DNA from: Maylandia zebra | Taxonomy: Eukaryota > Chordata > Actinopteri > Cichliformes > Cichlidae | Length of the DNA stretch: 64,000 nucleotides | Direction: 5' to 3' | Assembly: GCF_041146795.1 (NCBI RefSeq) | Contig: NC_135173.1 | Coordinates: 56,844,865-56,908,864, forward strand | In this document: piece after piece, positions 1 through 12,700 of the stretch | Numbering within the stretch: the first letter of the stretch is position 1 | How the letters are laid out: every line of letters starts with the position of its first letter | Made by a program: the position numbers and the translations under genes | The notes under the pieces: generated by a model | Databases searched by the model: none | What the model was told of the DNA's origin: nothing | What the model saw: only the letters and a program-made list of their open reading frames with translations

Positions 1-3000
1 CTCCACTACCCCAAATCCAGCCCAACTTCACCAACCTCCCTCCAGGCACCGTCCTGACACCAGCTCCAGGAGGAGGGAATGTGGGTTACGCGGTTGTGCC
101 AGCACAATATGTCACACAGGTTAGCGAATTATCTTTGTGTGCTTTTTGGTTTGACGGGTTTTTTTTTATTTTTTTGTTTTTTATAATTCAAGTATTTATT
201 AGATTTTGCATTTTATAACAGCAAATACAGAGATGCAGCAACCAAAAGCAAGAAGCAAACAAACAAAAACAAACAAACAATTTTTTTTTTAAATAAATAA
301 ATAAAAACAAAAAAACCCCACAACAAAACAAAACAAGTGAGGTTTTAACATATGTTGTATTAAGCTCAAATGTCCAAGTCAGGTAGACATGTAGGTGCAA
401 AAATTGTCCCACTGTTCCAGCGCAGCTTCCGTCACATGATGTATTTTTCCCAGCATCTTTTCGCATGCAACATTCCCAATCATTCTGTCTTTCCACATTT
501 TAAGCGTTGGAGTATGGGAGTCCTTCCAGTGTTCCAAAATGACACGGGTACATGTTACCAATGCAGTACTTAACACTCTAAACTGGTGTTTATTTAATTG
601 CAGCACCTCTCCTTTGTCTCCTAGTAAACATAATTTAGGTGATCTGGGTAGGTTACAAAGTGTCCACCCCTGCAAATAATTCAGTACAGTGTTCCAAACT
701 GGAAAAACCAGCGGGCATTCCCAGAGTACATGTATCAGAGTACCTTTGGCTTGTTGGCATTTCCAACACAAGTCATCTCTACCAATCCCCATTCTATACA
801 GCCTTGAAGGAGTATAATAGTATCTGTTAAGAATTTTGTATTGAATAAATTTCCCCCTGGCTTCCCTAATGTATAATCCATTGTTCGACAATATAGAATC
901 CCATGTACCTTCATCCATTGTACGCCCTGGTTTGAAGGGTTTTTTTGTTTTGTTTTGGGTTTTGTTTTTTTGTTTTTTGTTTTTAAAAGATTGATTTCCT
1001 TTTCCTGAGTGAGTTTCAATATCGTGTTTCTGCTTTTCTCATAGATCCAGCAGCCACCATTTGTGACACTTGCCAGCAGCTCTAGTTTTTCTGCATCCAC
1101 TGGTATCCAGACTCAGGCCAGATTGCCTCTTAATGGGTAAGAAATGGTAGAAGCCATCTTACTATGACTTTTGTTTTTATATATATTGCATTGAAAGACC
1201 AACTAAATGATATCTGTTCTATTTAAAAAGATGTTTACCAAAATATTAAAGTGATTTTCTTCATTTGTTCTCGTGACTGTCTATAGTTTAATCTAATTAA
1301 TGTTCATTGGTTCAGTTTGTCAGCAGCAGAAACAACCTCAAGACCAAGAAAACCATGTAACTGTACCAAGTCACAGTGCCTCAAACTGTAAGTGTAACGG
1401 TCACTGATAATGTTTATCCATTGGATAAATCTGTCCAGGTGTAGCTCAATAATTAATACATGTTTGTATACAAACTATATGTTTGTAATTTCAGCTGAAT
1501 ATTTTGTAAAGTCATCTGTGACATTATATTTTAGCTTTTTGTCTCTGAGTCAGAAAGAAGAAACCAAGTTCCTGTTTACGCTCCATAAATATTGATGCAT
1601 ATTTTTAATATTGTAAATATTTTTTTGCTCATCTGGCAGAGGGACAAGTCTCTTTCTTAAAAAACATTAAGACAAAAGTTCAGTGGACTTGAGCTTAATT
1701 TGATTTGTTGGTCAAAGTAGGGCTGGGTTTTTATTAATGAACCTGTAGAAGGATTATCAGTTGCCTGCAGCTGCCTTTGTCTCCAGATTGCTCAGGTTCT
1801 CTAACCTGGTATGCTTTCAGTATTTGTGACAGTTGGCTTTCTGCGTTGGCTCTCTCTTGTCTGCTTCCAGCTGCTGTGTAGGTCTCCTGAGGCTCACAAG
1901 CCCACTGCCACTTGCGGCTAGCTGTGTCCTTACCTGCACCCACAGCCGTCTTACAGTGGAGGCCAAAGGCTGGCAGGGAATCACGTGTGCCCTTGCAAAA
2001 TGAGATTTATGGTCATAAACACCCCATGGTGTTTTTAACCCTCATTGTATTTAAAGTTCAATAAAATCTCAGTTCAGTGACTTTATTATGTTTACTTTAA
2101 GGAATAATCATTGTTAATAATATAGATAACAGTAATCAGTATTATTATGTTTGCACTAATCTAGCAGCTTGCAGTCATATTAATCTCATACAAATGCCTG
2201 GGTAAAACTCTAAATTCATGACCTTTATTTCCAGGAGGTCAAAGAACAACTTTGCTATGAAATCGCCATGGTAAATGATAAATGGACTGGTATTTATGGT
2301 TTTTATAAGTGCTTTATACAACATGCCTAATTCACCCTTTCACACAAGCACTTCTTTCTACACCTAAGTGCTCTCTGATGTGTTTCTTATTAACACTTGG
2401 AGCATAACTTGGGGTTCAGTATCTTGCCTAAGGATACTTTGGCATGCAGACTGGAGCAGCAAGAGATTTAACAAACAAACTTCCAATTAGCTGACCTGCT
2501 TAGCTGGTAATGGCTAGTTTAAAAAAAATCCTAATACAGTATTATTTTGCGGTGGAAACCATTTTTCCTTTTTATCAGAGTTTAGGAAGCACTGAGAGAC
2601 TTAATGTTGCTGAATCAAATTACAGTTGACATGGTTTTATTAAATGGTGGGTTTTTTTGTTTGCCTTCCTATAGCTACTGTGACTGTTTTGCAAATGGAG
2701 AGTTCTGCAATAACTGTAACTGCAATAACTGCTTCAATAACCTGGAACATGAAACTGAACGTCTCAAAGCTATAAAGGTGAGGCAGAAGTCCACTTTCTG
2801 AATTCTGTTTTTGGGCTGAACTGCATCCTGTTTGACTCATAAATTGCTGCACAAACATGTTTTCACAGACTTGTCTGGACCGAAACCCAGAGGCCTTTAA
2901 ACCTAAAATTGGTAAAGGCAAGGAGGGAGAGTCGGACCGTCGACACAGCAAGGGCTGCAACTGCAAACGCTCAGGCTGCCTGAAGAACTACTGCGAGTGC

Positions 3001-4352
3001 TACGAGGTAAGCTCTCCAGTTTTCTTTTTTTACAGATGGCGTCACCTCCATTCATTCGTCTCTTATTGGCATTTATTTCCTTCATTTTTGTTTCTCTTCA
3101 CAGGCGAAGATCATGTGTTCGTCCATTTGTAAATGCATCGGCTGCAAAAACTTTGAGGAGAGCCCGGAGAGGAAGACGCTAATGCATTTGGCAGATGCAG
3201 CAGAAGTGAGAGTTCAGCAGCAAACGGCAGCCAAGACCAAACTATCCTCACAGATCTCAGATTTGCTCATGCGGACGACGCCTGTGATTTCAAGTGGAAG
3301 TGGCAGGTACCTGAAACACAGTTCACACATTTTTCAACATAAAATCAAATCTGCAAAGAGCTTCTTTTACAGTAAGCATATGATATGTACTTTTGTAGAA
3401 TCTTTAGCTTTAGCTAAAGTGTTGCACAAGTAAGGGCTGCAGGAGATTGACTGACAGATTGATACAGCATCTGCAGTGATGCGGACACAGTACCGCAAGA
3501 ATTAGAAATGATCTTCCAGTGAAGGGTGGCTGGACACTCCTTTAGAGAGACGGTGAGGAGCTCAGTCATTTGGGAGGGACTGGAGTTGCATCTTTTGATG
3601 GCTTAAGAAGGCCTTTATGTCACCCTGAAAGAGGTGTCCAGGAAGAGGGAGGTTTGGGTGAATCTGGATCCTGATACTCAGGAGAGATGAGTGAATAAAG
3701 CACTTATCTTTTATTTTATTTCAACAATAATGGCTACATCCCAGATACATTGTAAGGAAGTCTTCTTTTCTTGCAAGGACCAACTAATGTCTAGGCATGC
3801 ACCCTGGGCACCAAACCAATACCAGTGTTAAATTAATAAGCTGTATAGAAGAAGACACTCAGAATCTCTGTCATCTGCAATGCAACATCAAATTTGACCT
3901 AAACTACCTAAACTTTAAAACTTTAAGTAGAGACGTACGCGCTTTCAGAAACGGTGCAAAATGTGTGTGTTTCCTGTACAAGCTGCAGGAGTTGTCAGCA
4001 CATCTATATGAAGCTATGGAGGGGGTCATTAAAACTCACTTGTGTCTGATTGACATGGAGTCTCCACGATCCATCTGCTTACTACTGCTGAGACCAGATA
4101 ATGATGGCTTTGTTGTCAATACTCAGACTTTTATTTTGCTTTTCCCCCAGGCTCCCGTATACGTTTGTAACAAAGGAAGTGCTTGAAGCAACATGCGAGT
4201 GTCTGCTGGAGCAGGCCAAAAAAGCAGAACAGACTCACCAGCCTCAAGTTGAGGCAGAGAGGATGATTCTGGAGGAGTTTGGACACTGCCTCATGAGGAT
4301 AATCAGCTCGGCAGGGAAAGCCAAATCAGACTGTGCCTCCATCAACTGCTAG
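1..4352 (+). CDS. lin54: lin54 (C-terminal part): tesmin/CXC-domain DNA-binding subunit of MuvB/DREAM
   Basis: This is the 3' part of lin54; the start lies left of the window. Coding exons joined by GT-AG sites and frame are 1-119, 1045-1136, 1316-1387, 2675-2777, 2869-3006, 3104-3306 and 4151-4352 (stop TAG). The first exon reads in frame from base 3 ([17 protein letters not shown]). Two cysteine-rich CXC repeats follow: [17 protein letters not shown] in exons 3-4 and [18 protein letters not shown] in exon 5, joined by the conserved linker with [19 protein letters not shown]. The tyrosine in each YC(D/E)C is the residue that contacts the CHR promoter element in the human protein. The C-terminal helical segment ([18 protein letters not shown], then ERMILEEFG) contacts the MuvB complex in the family, and the protein ends [13 protein letters not shown], close to human. 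Known role: nuclear repression or activation of cell-cycle genes. No damage was seen in the visible part. Confidence 0.97.
161..928 (-). mobile_element. 5'-truncated L1-like LINE (ORF2 C-terminus) in a lin54 intron
   Basis: On the minus strand, 379-918 encodes 179 residues typical of the C-terminus of fish L1-clade ORF2, including the CCHC-like knuckle [19 protein letters not shown] and the tryptophan-rich segments around it. The element's 3' poly-A tail shows as the T-rich run at 161-182 on the plus strand. The flanks repeat: GGTTTGACGGG at 148-158 and GGTTTGAAGGG at 929-939, each followed by T's, which fits a target-site duplication with one mismatch. Most of ORF2 is missing, as expected for 5' truncation. 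It lies in the lin54 intron between 119 and 1045, opposite to the gene, and leaves the splice sites intact. Confidence 0.85.
1734..1990. other. Unassigned GC-richer block in a lin54 intron
   Basis: This part of the 1388-2674 intron is richer in G and C than the AT-rich surroundings and has a 69-codon minus-strand open frame (1734-1943). I see no splice sites, domain or family resemblance. An old repeat or a conserved intronic element are both possible. Confidence 0.25.
2271..2472. repeat. Dispersed teleost repeat (L2/SINE-tail type)
   Basis: The block runs from AATGGACTGGTATTTATGG through GCTTTATACAACATGCC, then CACTTCTTTCTACACC and TATCTTGCCTAAGGATACTT, ending at GACTGGAGCAGCAAGAG. This succession of phrases is a very common interspersed repeat in perch-like fish genomes. 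It is diverged here and lies in the intron before lin54 exon 2675-2777. Family assignment is from memory and uncertain. Confidence 0.55.
3480..3680 (+). mobile_element. Degenerate RTE/Rex-type LINE fragment in lin54 intron
   Basis: GTGAGGAGCTCAGTCATTTG followed by GGGAGGGACTGGAGTTGCA and a later AGAGGTGTCCAGGAAGAGG resembles the end of the reverse-transcriptase ORF of a common fish non-LTR retrotransposon (RTE/Rex3-like: 'gaggagctcggtcatccgg'). Only about 200 bp is recognisable, with no open frame. It lies in the 3307-4150 intron. Confidence 0.45.
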
Positions 4353-5235
4353 GCCGAGGCCTGTAAAGGCTCTCCACCCTTAACCCTCCTACCAGCTGTG
4401 GAGGCTAAGAGAATGGATTACTTTTTGCACTCTGTCCTAGACCCCAGGGTTTCTGGCCTGCAGGGAAACAGGTTGTCTCCTTCATCAAAAGGCAGAACAA
4501 TGAACTGAAGGCAGGCAGATCCCACCCCCACCCCCCTGCCTTAGCCAAGCTGAGGCCAGCTGGAATAATAAAAAACATGGAGCAGTTGTTTGCACTGTTC
4601 ACCTATGCTAACAGAAGGAGAAATGGACTGACTTTGAAGACGTTACCATACTTGTCCACCTGAGTGTGATGCACACAAATGACTGAACAGGAATACAAAT
4701 GTTCTTTCACTTGATTTTCTTTTTTTTTTCTCCCCCCCCCTCTCCCCCAAATTTCCCTTCCAAACCTCTATCAAATGTTTCCTTCACATTTGCTCTTCCA
4801 TTTCACTCTGGGGTTTTTTAGGTTTGTTTTGAGGTTTAAAAAAATGCCTGTAATTTTATGTAATCCGTATATTTGTGCTTTCAGTAGACAAAAAAAGAAT
4901 ATGTATCTTTTGATATTTATTTTCACAGGTATTTGTAATCATTGTCAGCGCTAATATTGTGTGGCTTCAAATGCTACAACATGTTAATTATTAACCAAGG
5001 CTAGGCTAAATTGTTTTAATGAGAAATAAGTAGATGCAATCTTTGGTTTTATCCTAAATCCAAATGTAAGATGAATACACACACACACACACACACACAC
5101 ACACGCGCACACACACACACACAGTACAGAATAGTTGTAACTTGGTTACACTGACAGAGGTTCACATTTTTCCTGGTGCTGTTTTGTTTTCTTAGTTACA
5201 TGCTTACTGTACATTAAAGACCAATTACACCCACG
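4353..5235 (+). other. lin54: lin54 3' UTR
   Basis: About 0.9 kb follows the lin54 stop with no further ORF. It carries a run of T and C near 4720-4746 and an (AC)n microsatellite at 5076-5123. An ATTAAA at about 5214 is the best-placed polyadenylation hexamer before the sequence loses transcript-like character. The end point is inferred. Confidence 0.5.
5076..5123. repeat. (AC)n microsatellite
   Basis: Perfect AC dinucleotides are interrupted once by GCGC at 5105-5108. The run lies in the presumed lin54 3' UTR. Confidence 0.97.
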
Positions 5236-6579
5236 TGACTTGTTTAGTGTTCTTTCAGATATCTGGACACGATAGCCTGAGTGTTAGTGTTTTCCAGCCC
5301 TGTCCACACCTGTGTACCTTTAGACCCTCTGTCTCAGTTTTAGTCTGGCCTAAGCTATAAAGCTGAGACTTGTGAACAAGGGCTGGAAGAGCTGCTTGTT
5401 GTGCTTTTAAGTAAACAAATGTGGGCAAAGCTTCTTTTTATGTTTGTTTGTTTTTTTTTCTATTTAGGTTATAAACTTCAAACAGAAAAGTTATTCACGG
5501 AGTTCCACGGGAGCACTGTCCCAGTACTGTCAATGAAGCTAGATGACACAAATCAATTAAAATACAGGACACTCTGAGAAACAAGTGTTGTAAAACCCAT
5601 TTAAAAAGCATTCAGCTGATCCAAAACACTATATCAAGTATGCTAACAGGAAAAGAGATCATATTTCTCTTATATTGTTTTCTCTTTCTTGTTCTGCCTT
5701 TGAGCACCATTACAGACCTGCTAGTTCTATTATTTTTCATTAGTTCTCTCATGTACACACTCATATACAGACATGATATATCTGTCAGCATACATTCAAG
5801 TAATCACTTCAGTCTGCTGAAGAAGGCTCATTAACCAAAGCATGCTACAGCATCTGCCAAACATGCTGGAGGTGGAAGCATTGCTATGGCAACTCTGAAT
5901 ACCTGCCATTGGAACTAAGTCACTGGTGTATATTGATTATGTGACTGCAGATAGAAGAATTCCTCACTCTCTGCTCAGACTCAGCCAAAACTGACCGGAT
6001 GGAGTTTCACAGTGTAAATGGATAATTTCTTTGCAAAGAAATGGGCTGTCCTTCAAAGGATAGGTCAGTCGTCTGATCATACAGGTTACTGAAGAAAAAG
6101 GGGAAGGCAGAGAGACGTTACTGTGTGCTGTGTTTTTTAAGAAAAAGAAAAGAAGAAATGTCAATTACTTCTAGACTTCAGGCAGTTGTTGACTGCAAAA
6201 GATCTTCATGCAACTAAAGAGTCCTTAAATTTGAAATGATGTCAATTTGTCCAATAACCTTTGAACATATAAAAATAGGCAACTTTGCATAGAAATATTT
6301 GTAATTCCTAAAAAGTTAGCAGAAAATTGTTTTACAAGTCACTGAATTAAAGCTAAAAGTCTTATTATTAGGTAGACATGGTACATGCAGGTGCGATTAC
6401 TGAGATAAAACAGTGCAACGTGTCGGATGTGTGAGGCAGAAAGAAAGAAGGTTGAGTAGATTTTAACTGGGTCTATTACAAATATAAAGCAACGGGGGTT
6501 ATCAAGTTGTATCTCTTTATGTTGATTTTCTGTACCACTTGGTGGCGACAGTCATTGGTGGTGGCAATCCACCACTTCG

Positions 6580-7525
6580 TTGTTTGACCGTCGAAGAAGA
6601 AGAACAGCAAGAAGAAGACACGCAAAGAAGAAAAAGAAGCCGAAGGAGAACCATGAGTGTTGGTGTTGGCGGTCAGTATCATGGCTGGGAAAATAAGGCT
6701 CTCAGAGAAAATTAGTTTCTGAAATGCGAATTGTTATATGTACCTTAAATTGCATTATCTACACCATTCCTCTAGGTTAAATGTGTAGACGGTTTGGGGA
6801 GTTAGCTCACTTCTGAACGTGATTTGAAACGAGGTGTGCCATTGAACGTTAGCCCAACTAACCCCTCTGCACGTGTGGAGAGAGACTAGGTTGCAAACTT
6901 TGCTGGTTTGGTGAAAAAGTAAAATGTTGATCAAGAGTCGCCGCCAGCAAAATAAGCCAACATTTTCTGAAATTGGAGTAAACACGTAAAAAAAAATCGG
7001 CGCACATCCCATAATTGTAATTCAATTTTTTTTTTTGCAAAATACAACTGTACGATAATCGTATTTTGCAGGCAACTTATGTTCTGATTCGTGTGCTGGT
7101 TTATATAGAAACTAATTGATTTTGTTTTCACAGGTTAGCTGCAGAAAAGTTCCCTTGAAGTGAGCCACGTGTGGATGTGACTTGCATGTATGTATGTCTT
7201 CATGCCCAACAACATATTGTGAAATAAATATCCTTCCCAATGATTATACCAATCACTACCCATCTGACCCATTCATATGTCTGGGGAAGATTATACACAC
7301 GCTTTCAAATGAGGGTGTTATCTTATATTTTCTTAACTAAAGTGCACCTCTGCTGTTAAATTTAACAGTTTATTTTATTACTCCGATTGTTTTTACAGGG
7401 TTCAACTGCTGAAATGTTTCCCCGAGTTCAGGTGATGTATTGATATAGATGCATAATGACCTGACTGCTTTGCCTTCATGTTACTTTAAATTTGTTGTCA
7501 AATAAAATCAACTTGTCAAGAAAGT
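6580..7525 (+). ncRNA. Possible three-exon noncoding transcript (inferred)
   Basis: Three putative exons have canonical borders: about 6580-6671 (donor GTCAGT), 7134-7187 (acceptor TTTTCACAG, donor GTATGT) and 7399 to about 7525 (acceptor TTTTTACAG, AATAAA at 7501-7506). The first exon begins in a purine-rich GAAGAAGAAG stretch like other transcript starts in this window. Its only well-placed ATG (6653, context ACCATGA) gives just seven codons (MSVGVGG) before a stop across the junction, so coding is unlikely. Introns are short (about 0.46 and 0.21 kb), and I saw no convincing snoRNA in them. This is based on splice and polyadenylation motifs only. Confidence 0.3.
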
Positions 7526-7937
7526 TTTGTTTTGTGACATTCATTGGCTGTTGCTACTTTTTTAGTACATATATTAAAACAATGCAGAAAAATACATTGC
7601 CTCTGATTCTCTTTACTGTTAGCATTGATAGAGTCAGACGGCTAATGTTGTAGATAAACTATAGTTATGATTTTGTCCTACTGCTTTATCGCTATTTGGT
7701 GCTAATTTGTTTTAAAAAATTGGATTAATCCCTCCCCAAGATATTTGAACAGTTGTTAAGTAGGTAACTGAACAAGATTTAATGACAATTTGAGTCAAAA
7801 CAGGCAAAAATATTTTATAAAATGTTATTTTTGGCCTGTGAGACTTCTTTTGTAGACTCAGCAAATCTGGACCTTTTTCTTAATAGTCACTCTGTTAGTA
7901 ACCAAGTTTCTAAAGATAACATAAAACACATTTTAAA

Positions 7938-8230
7938 TTCTATGTGCAAAAAATTAAATTCCATGTAGTTTTTATGTATAAAGCACCAAAAGATACACCT
8001 GTTATTTATTCCTATCGCTTAGGTGCCCTTTTTATGAGTGTCAAGTGGCTTAAACAAACAAAAAGGAATCACTCCTTTCAAAATGGTGCCGTACAAGAAC
8101 TGAATGTGACTGAAAAAATAAAACCCTAAAAGAACAGCAAGAATGCCGAGAAAACTACAGCTCGAGTCACTGGGAGCAAAATATAAATGAATGAGGGGTG
8201 GCTAAAGATTTTTGCATATTACTGTAAATG
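7938..8230. mobile_element. Short non-autonomous Tc1-type element (internal deletion)
   Basis: The right end, ATAAATGAATGAGGGGTGGC then TAAAGATTTTTGCATATTAC, is a mutated copy of a fish Tc1-like terminal repeat whose better copies here end GACTTTTGCACAGTACTG (17094-17112 and 48104-48120). The left end near 7938 (ATGTGCAAAAAATTA) is a weak inverted match. No transposase frame remains. Confidence 0.5.
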
Positions 8231-8399
8231 AAATGCTGAAATACTTTAAATGATATAAAGACCGGTTCGTTACTATTCCTACTCCTTAATAAAGAAACAC
8301 TTTAAAATGATAAATGCTCACATAAAATAGTTACTAATATTTTTAGCGTTTATTATAAAAATCTTAACATTAGCATAAGTTAGCAAACAGGGAGAAGCT

Positions 8400-8648
8400 C
8401 CCCCGGAAGTCGTTCTTCTTCGTGGTAGGAGGAGGCTGTTGCTTAGTGCCACGTTGATGGAGACCAGTGGGGACGTGGAAATCTGTCTCGAGTCCGCAGC
8501 CGGGACCCGGTAGCCTCTTCTTCTGTTTCTACAGCTGTAAATCCCTGAGCAGAATCGAAAGGGGAACCTGTACGGGCGGAGACAGTTAGTGTTTGCCTAC
8601 TCTTTTTTTAATGTGTGCGTTCATGTGAAAAGAAGAGAAGAAGAGAAG
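8400..8648 (+). other. sec31a: sec31a 5' noncoding exon and promoter region
   Basis: A GC-richer stretch begins near 8400 (CCCCCGGAAGTCGTTCTTC contains CCGGAAGT, an ETS-like site typical of housekeeping promoters). It runs to a strong donor (GAGAAG|GTAAGC) at 8648. No long frame from here joins the protein. The first coding exon begins at 9758, so this is read as the untranslated first exon. The exact transcription start is not visible. Confidence 0.6.
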
Positions 8649-9758
8649 GTAAGCTGCTTTAGTGAAGTAATAAGATCTGTGTGCGGGTTTGTGTGAGTGT
8701 GTAACTGTTTCTTCTCTCATATGTCCCTGCAGGTAGCTAGCAGGCTTCTAAACACAATATCTCATTGCAGCTGCATTAGTCCAAGCTGAACCATGTCGTA
8801 GTAAACATGTACAAGAAGTGACAATAAATTTACGCGCATTTCTCGTATTATTCGAGGCTCATAAACGACACGGCTGTGTGGCTTTTAATTGGTCCACCAG
8901 CTGTTAGCTTGCTGCTAGCAAGGACTTTTATTTTGTAATTTTAACCAAACGACTGCAAAACTTCTTTTAAAGCTAAATGTAGCATTTCTGATGTCCTTTC
9001 CCGACACAGCCCCGAGCTACACAAAGCGTGTGATAATTAGTGCCAGTCAGAGCAGGCCTTTGTTACTCTGTAACTAGTGTATTTATTACAGCAGCAAGAT
9101 GAATGGGAAAGCGTGTGTAAAACTGTAACTACTTGTTTATTAAGCGGTCCGCTCCCCTCGATGTAAAAGAGACAGATTCACACTTTTGAAAGTCGTTATT
9201 AATATGGTATTAAAATTCTTTGATATTGTTAGCACACCTAACGGAAAATAATCCATAGCAGTCCTGCAATAAATGCAACTCCATGAAGATGTTGTGTTGT
9301 GGTTGAACTGATAGAAAAGTCAACACATAAAAAGTTATCAATATTGATTTTTGTTTCCACAGCAGATTTCTGCTTATATATCCAGCCTGTCATAAGTGTC
9401 TAATGAACACTTAACAGTGTTTACAATGTGGTAAACGATGCTATAACTCAAATAAACAATTCAGTAAGATTCAGCTGGAACCTCTAAAGCTGGAACCTCT
9501 AAAGTGATCATACCTTGGGGAAACGCTAAGAAAAAACTGCACATGTTAACCTTTATAAAGCTACCATTAAAAAGCATTGTATTTAGCCACTTCATTTGAA
9601 ACTGATCGTTTAAGCTCTTTTTTATTGTCATAGAAACGAAACTACATGAAAGGATTCAATATCTGGTTATTCTGAACGCTAAAGTGAGAGAAAAGTGTCA
9701 TAAATAAATTGTAATAATCACTGCACAGTCGTTCAAACTATGCCCTTATTTCTCAAGG

Positions 9759-12700
9759 ATGAAACTTAAAGTGATCAACCGCACAGCCATCCAGAGCTGG
9801 AGTCCTGCACAGCACCACCCCATCTACCTGGCAACAGGTATGAGCATGCAGAGAGCATCAGTACAGGCGTGCATCTGCTGCCGTCTGTCACTTTGACATG
9901 AAATTACATCATTTATGTCAGTTACTTCAGCCATTTTCACAGCCTCTTTAAGTGGAAAATGACATGTTTAGTGTTGTATATTTAGGGCTGCAAGCATGTG
10001 GGACATTTAATCATGTGAAGACGATGCAGGCTTCAGAATTCTCTATGAAGTTGTCCTTATTATGAAAATAGCAGGAGGCCAGGGCAAATATTTGTAAAAG
10101 TGGGTGCTATCAGTGAACTTTTAACCCATATTCACTAAATAAGAATGAATGATAAATCAACTCCGCACCTCTGGAGACAGAGTTGTTATGGTGTGACTGT
10201 ACAAACTGTAGTTGGTGTTAATGAATAGAGTATTTTATCTGTAATTTACACTTAATGTGATGCTACCACATTTTCTGTTGTCAGGACTGTAAGGCACATG
10301 AACTAATACAGTCTCTCACCATCCATTTCCATAGTCTTTAAAATGCTCCGCAGCTCTCGTCAGGTTTTTTTTTAATGTACACCAACAGAAAATGTTCTGT
10401 CCCATTTCAGCTGGGTTTTCTTCTGTTTCAATTTTAGCCATCATACTGTTGTTTAATCCCTGTTTTACATATTTGACATGATATAGTAAATGTATTAGAT
10501 AGTAATTGATCATATGAGCTATTCTTATTAGTAAAATACACTTTTAAAAGAATTTATTTAACTTATTTTTGCAGAAATAGCTGGAAGGTTTTTTTTCCTC
10601 AAATAATGAGCAGTACCATGCAGATATGTAATATCACAGTTTAAGAATGGATGGATACTAGAAAGGCAAAATTTGCCAAATAAATGATGCTGCACATCCC
10701 CAAGAATCAGTTGTATGAGGGATAAAATGCTCTGGACTGATGATATAAATAGAGCATTTATCTTAACAGCTTGTTTTGTTTCCTTGTTTGCATATTATTT
10801 TTCACACTTGATGATGTTTCAGATCATCAAACAGGTTTTAATATTAGATAAAGATAACTCAAGTAAATACAAAATGCAGTTTTTAAATGATACAAAAACA
10901 TTATCCAAACCTACCTGGCCCTTATCAACCGGGTTATGCAGCAGGACAATTTTCGAAAACATACCACAAAGTCCACTTCTGAAAGTCTGATTCAGATGGC
11001 AAGGAATCGGCTTGTTTAGTGACCTTAAGTACACAGTGAGATTAGGAACGCCTCAATCGCTACAAATAAATCTGGTAAAAGCCAGCACGTCTCTGGTAAA
11101 CCACTTAGTATTAGTGTTACAGTTAGGCTGAATTTTATCTACATGCTGAACAAGCATAGTTTCTGTTACCTTTCACATCTAATTTCTTACATACATTTTG
11201 ACTTTAGAATCCATTTGTTAGAATATTCCCCTACAGATGAAAATGAACGGTCGAAAAATAAACAAGAAAACAAAAAAATAAAAAACAAGTGAAAAGCTAA
11301 CTTGCTTACCTAAGCATGGGTTCTCAGAAAGCTATGAGACACAGGAATGGAGATTTCCTCACTACTGCAAAAAACCTTTCTACATAGTATAAGAGTTTGA
11401 AAAAACAAGACAACTGCACTTAAAGTTTTGTGAAGATGTTTCATCTCTCATCCAACAGGCTTGTTCAGTTCTGTGCTTTGTGAGTTCATTATTAGGGAAG
11501 TAAAAAGAGGAAGAATGCTAAATGATCACAATAACAATCCCCTTCACAAATATTGAGTGATAGTGGATATATTCATCCAGTGGTGCAGCTATTGTTGAAG
11601 ATCAGAAAGCAGTGACAAATATCCATAACAATTTTTAATAAAAAATGGGACTTAAAGGCTTTATTGTTTTTATTTTTATGTGATATTCTTCTAATTTCAA
11701 TGTAGGACAAGAAAAAATGCAGATTTTTACAGCAAACCAAAGATTGTAAATTGTTTGGATTATGCGTTGGAAAAATGGCTTAATCTATAAACATAGCTGC
11801 ATATAGAGTTTCTGTTGCTTTATTAATTGTTGATGTTTGATACCTGTATTCCTGCAGGAACATCAGCTCAGCAGCTGGATGCCTCCTTCAGTACCAATGC
11901 CTCCTTGGAGTTTTTTGAGCTGGATTTGGCTGAGCCATCTCTGGATATGAAATCATGTGGCAGCCTCTCCTCCAGTCACAGGTAGAATAAAGAACTCTCC
12001 ACAGTAATATTACTGATTTTCTATTTTTCGTCCTGCTGTTAATCAGGGCTTCTTCTTCTTCTTCCTCCTCACAGATACCACAAGTTGGCGTGGGGTCCAT
12101 ATGGTATGGACTCCCAGGGTCATCCCTCTGGTGTTCTCATCGCAGGTGGGGAGAATGGCAATGTTATCCTGTACGACACTGCAAAGATAATGAGCGGAGA
12201 GAGCGACGCCATCATCGTTGAGAGCGACAAGCATACAGGGCCAGTGAGAGCTCTGGATGTCAACCCTTTCCAAGTATGGTGCTTTTCACCTTGTGCAAAG
12301 GATTTCAGCTTGAAGCTGGGTTTAAACTCAAGGCAGTGACTCATTTGGTGTTTTGTGTCCTTTTTTCCTGCAGACAAACCTTGTTGCATCAGGTGGAAAT
12401 GAGTCTGAAATCTATATCTGGGACATGAATAACTTTGGCTCTCCAATGACACCAGGACCTAAAACACAAGTATGAAGAATTTTAGCCCTTTTAGTCTAGA
12501 ACTTACTCAGCTTGACTCGGCTCAGCTGAACTTGGTTTTTAGGGTTTTTTGATAGGTGGTAGTATCTCTTACTAAGTGCTTTTTTAGCACCTACTCGGCC
12601 GGGGTCTGAAGCGATCTGAATCAGTCCGAAAGTGTAACGTCAACAGATTGCACGCCACTGATTGGCCAGTCAGGGGCATCACTCGATGAGTCATAAGAAT

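Larger units (their letters stand above)
5236..8399. other. Intergenic region between lin54 and sec31a
   Basis: There is no protein-coding exon that I can support. The region holds AT-rich unique-looking DNA (5.24-6.48 kb), a possible short spliced noncoding transcript (about 6.58-7.52 kb), and a small Tc1-type terminal-repeat element (about 7.94-8.23 kb). The remaining sequence shows nothing recognisable. Confidence 0.6.

Noticed and set aside
7399-7480. Possible C/D-box snoRNA (GTGATGT ... CTGA)
   Set aside because: The boxes are only about 30 nt apart, far shorter than real C/D snoRNAs, and there is no convincing second box pair.
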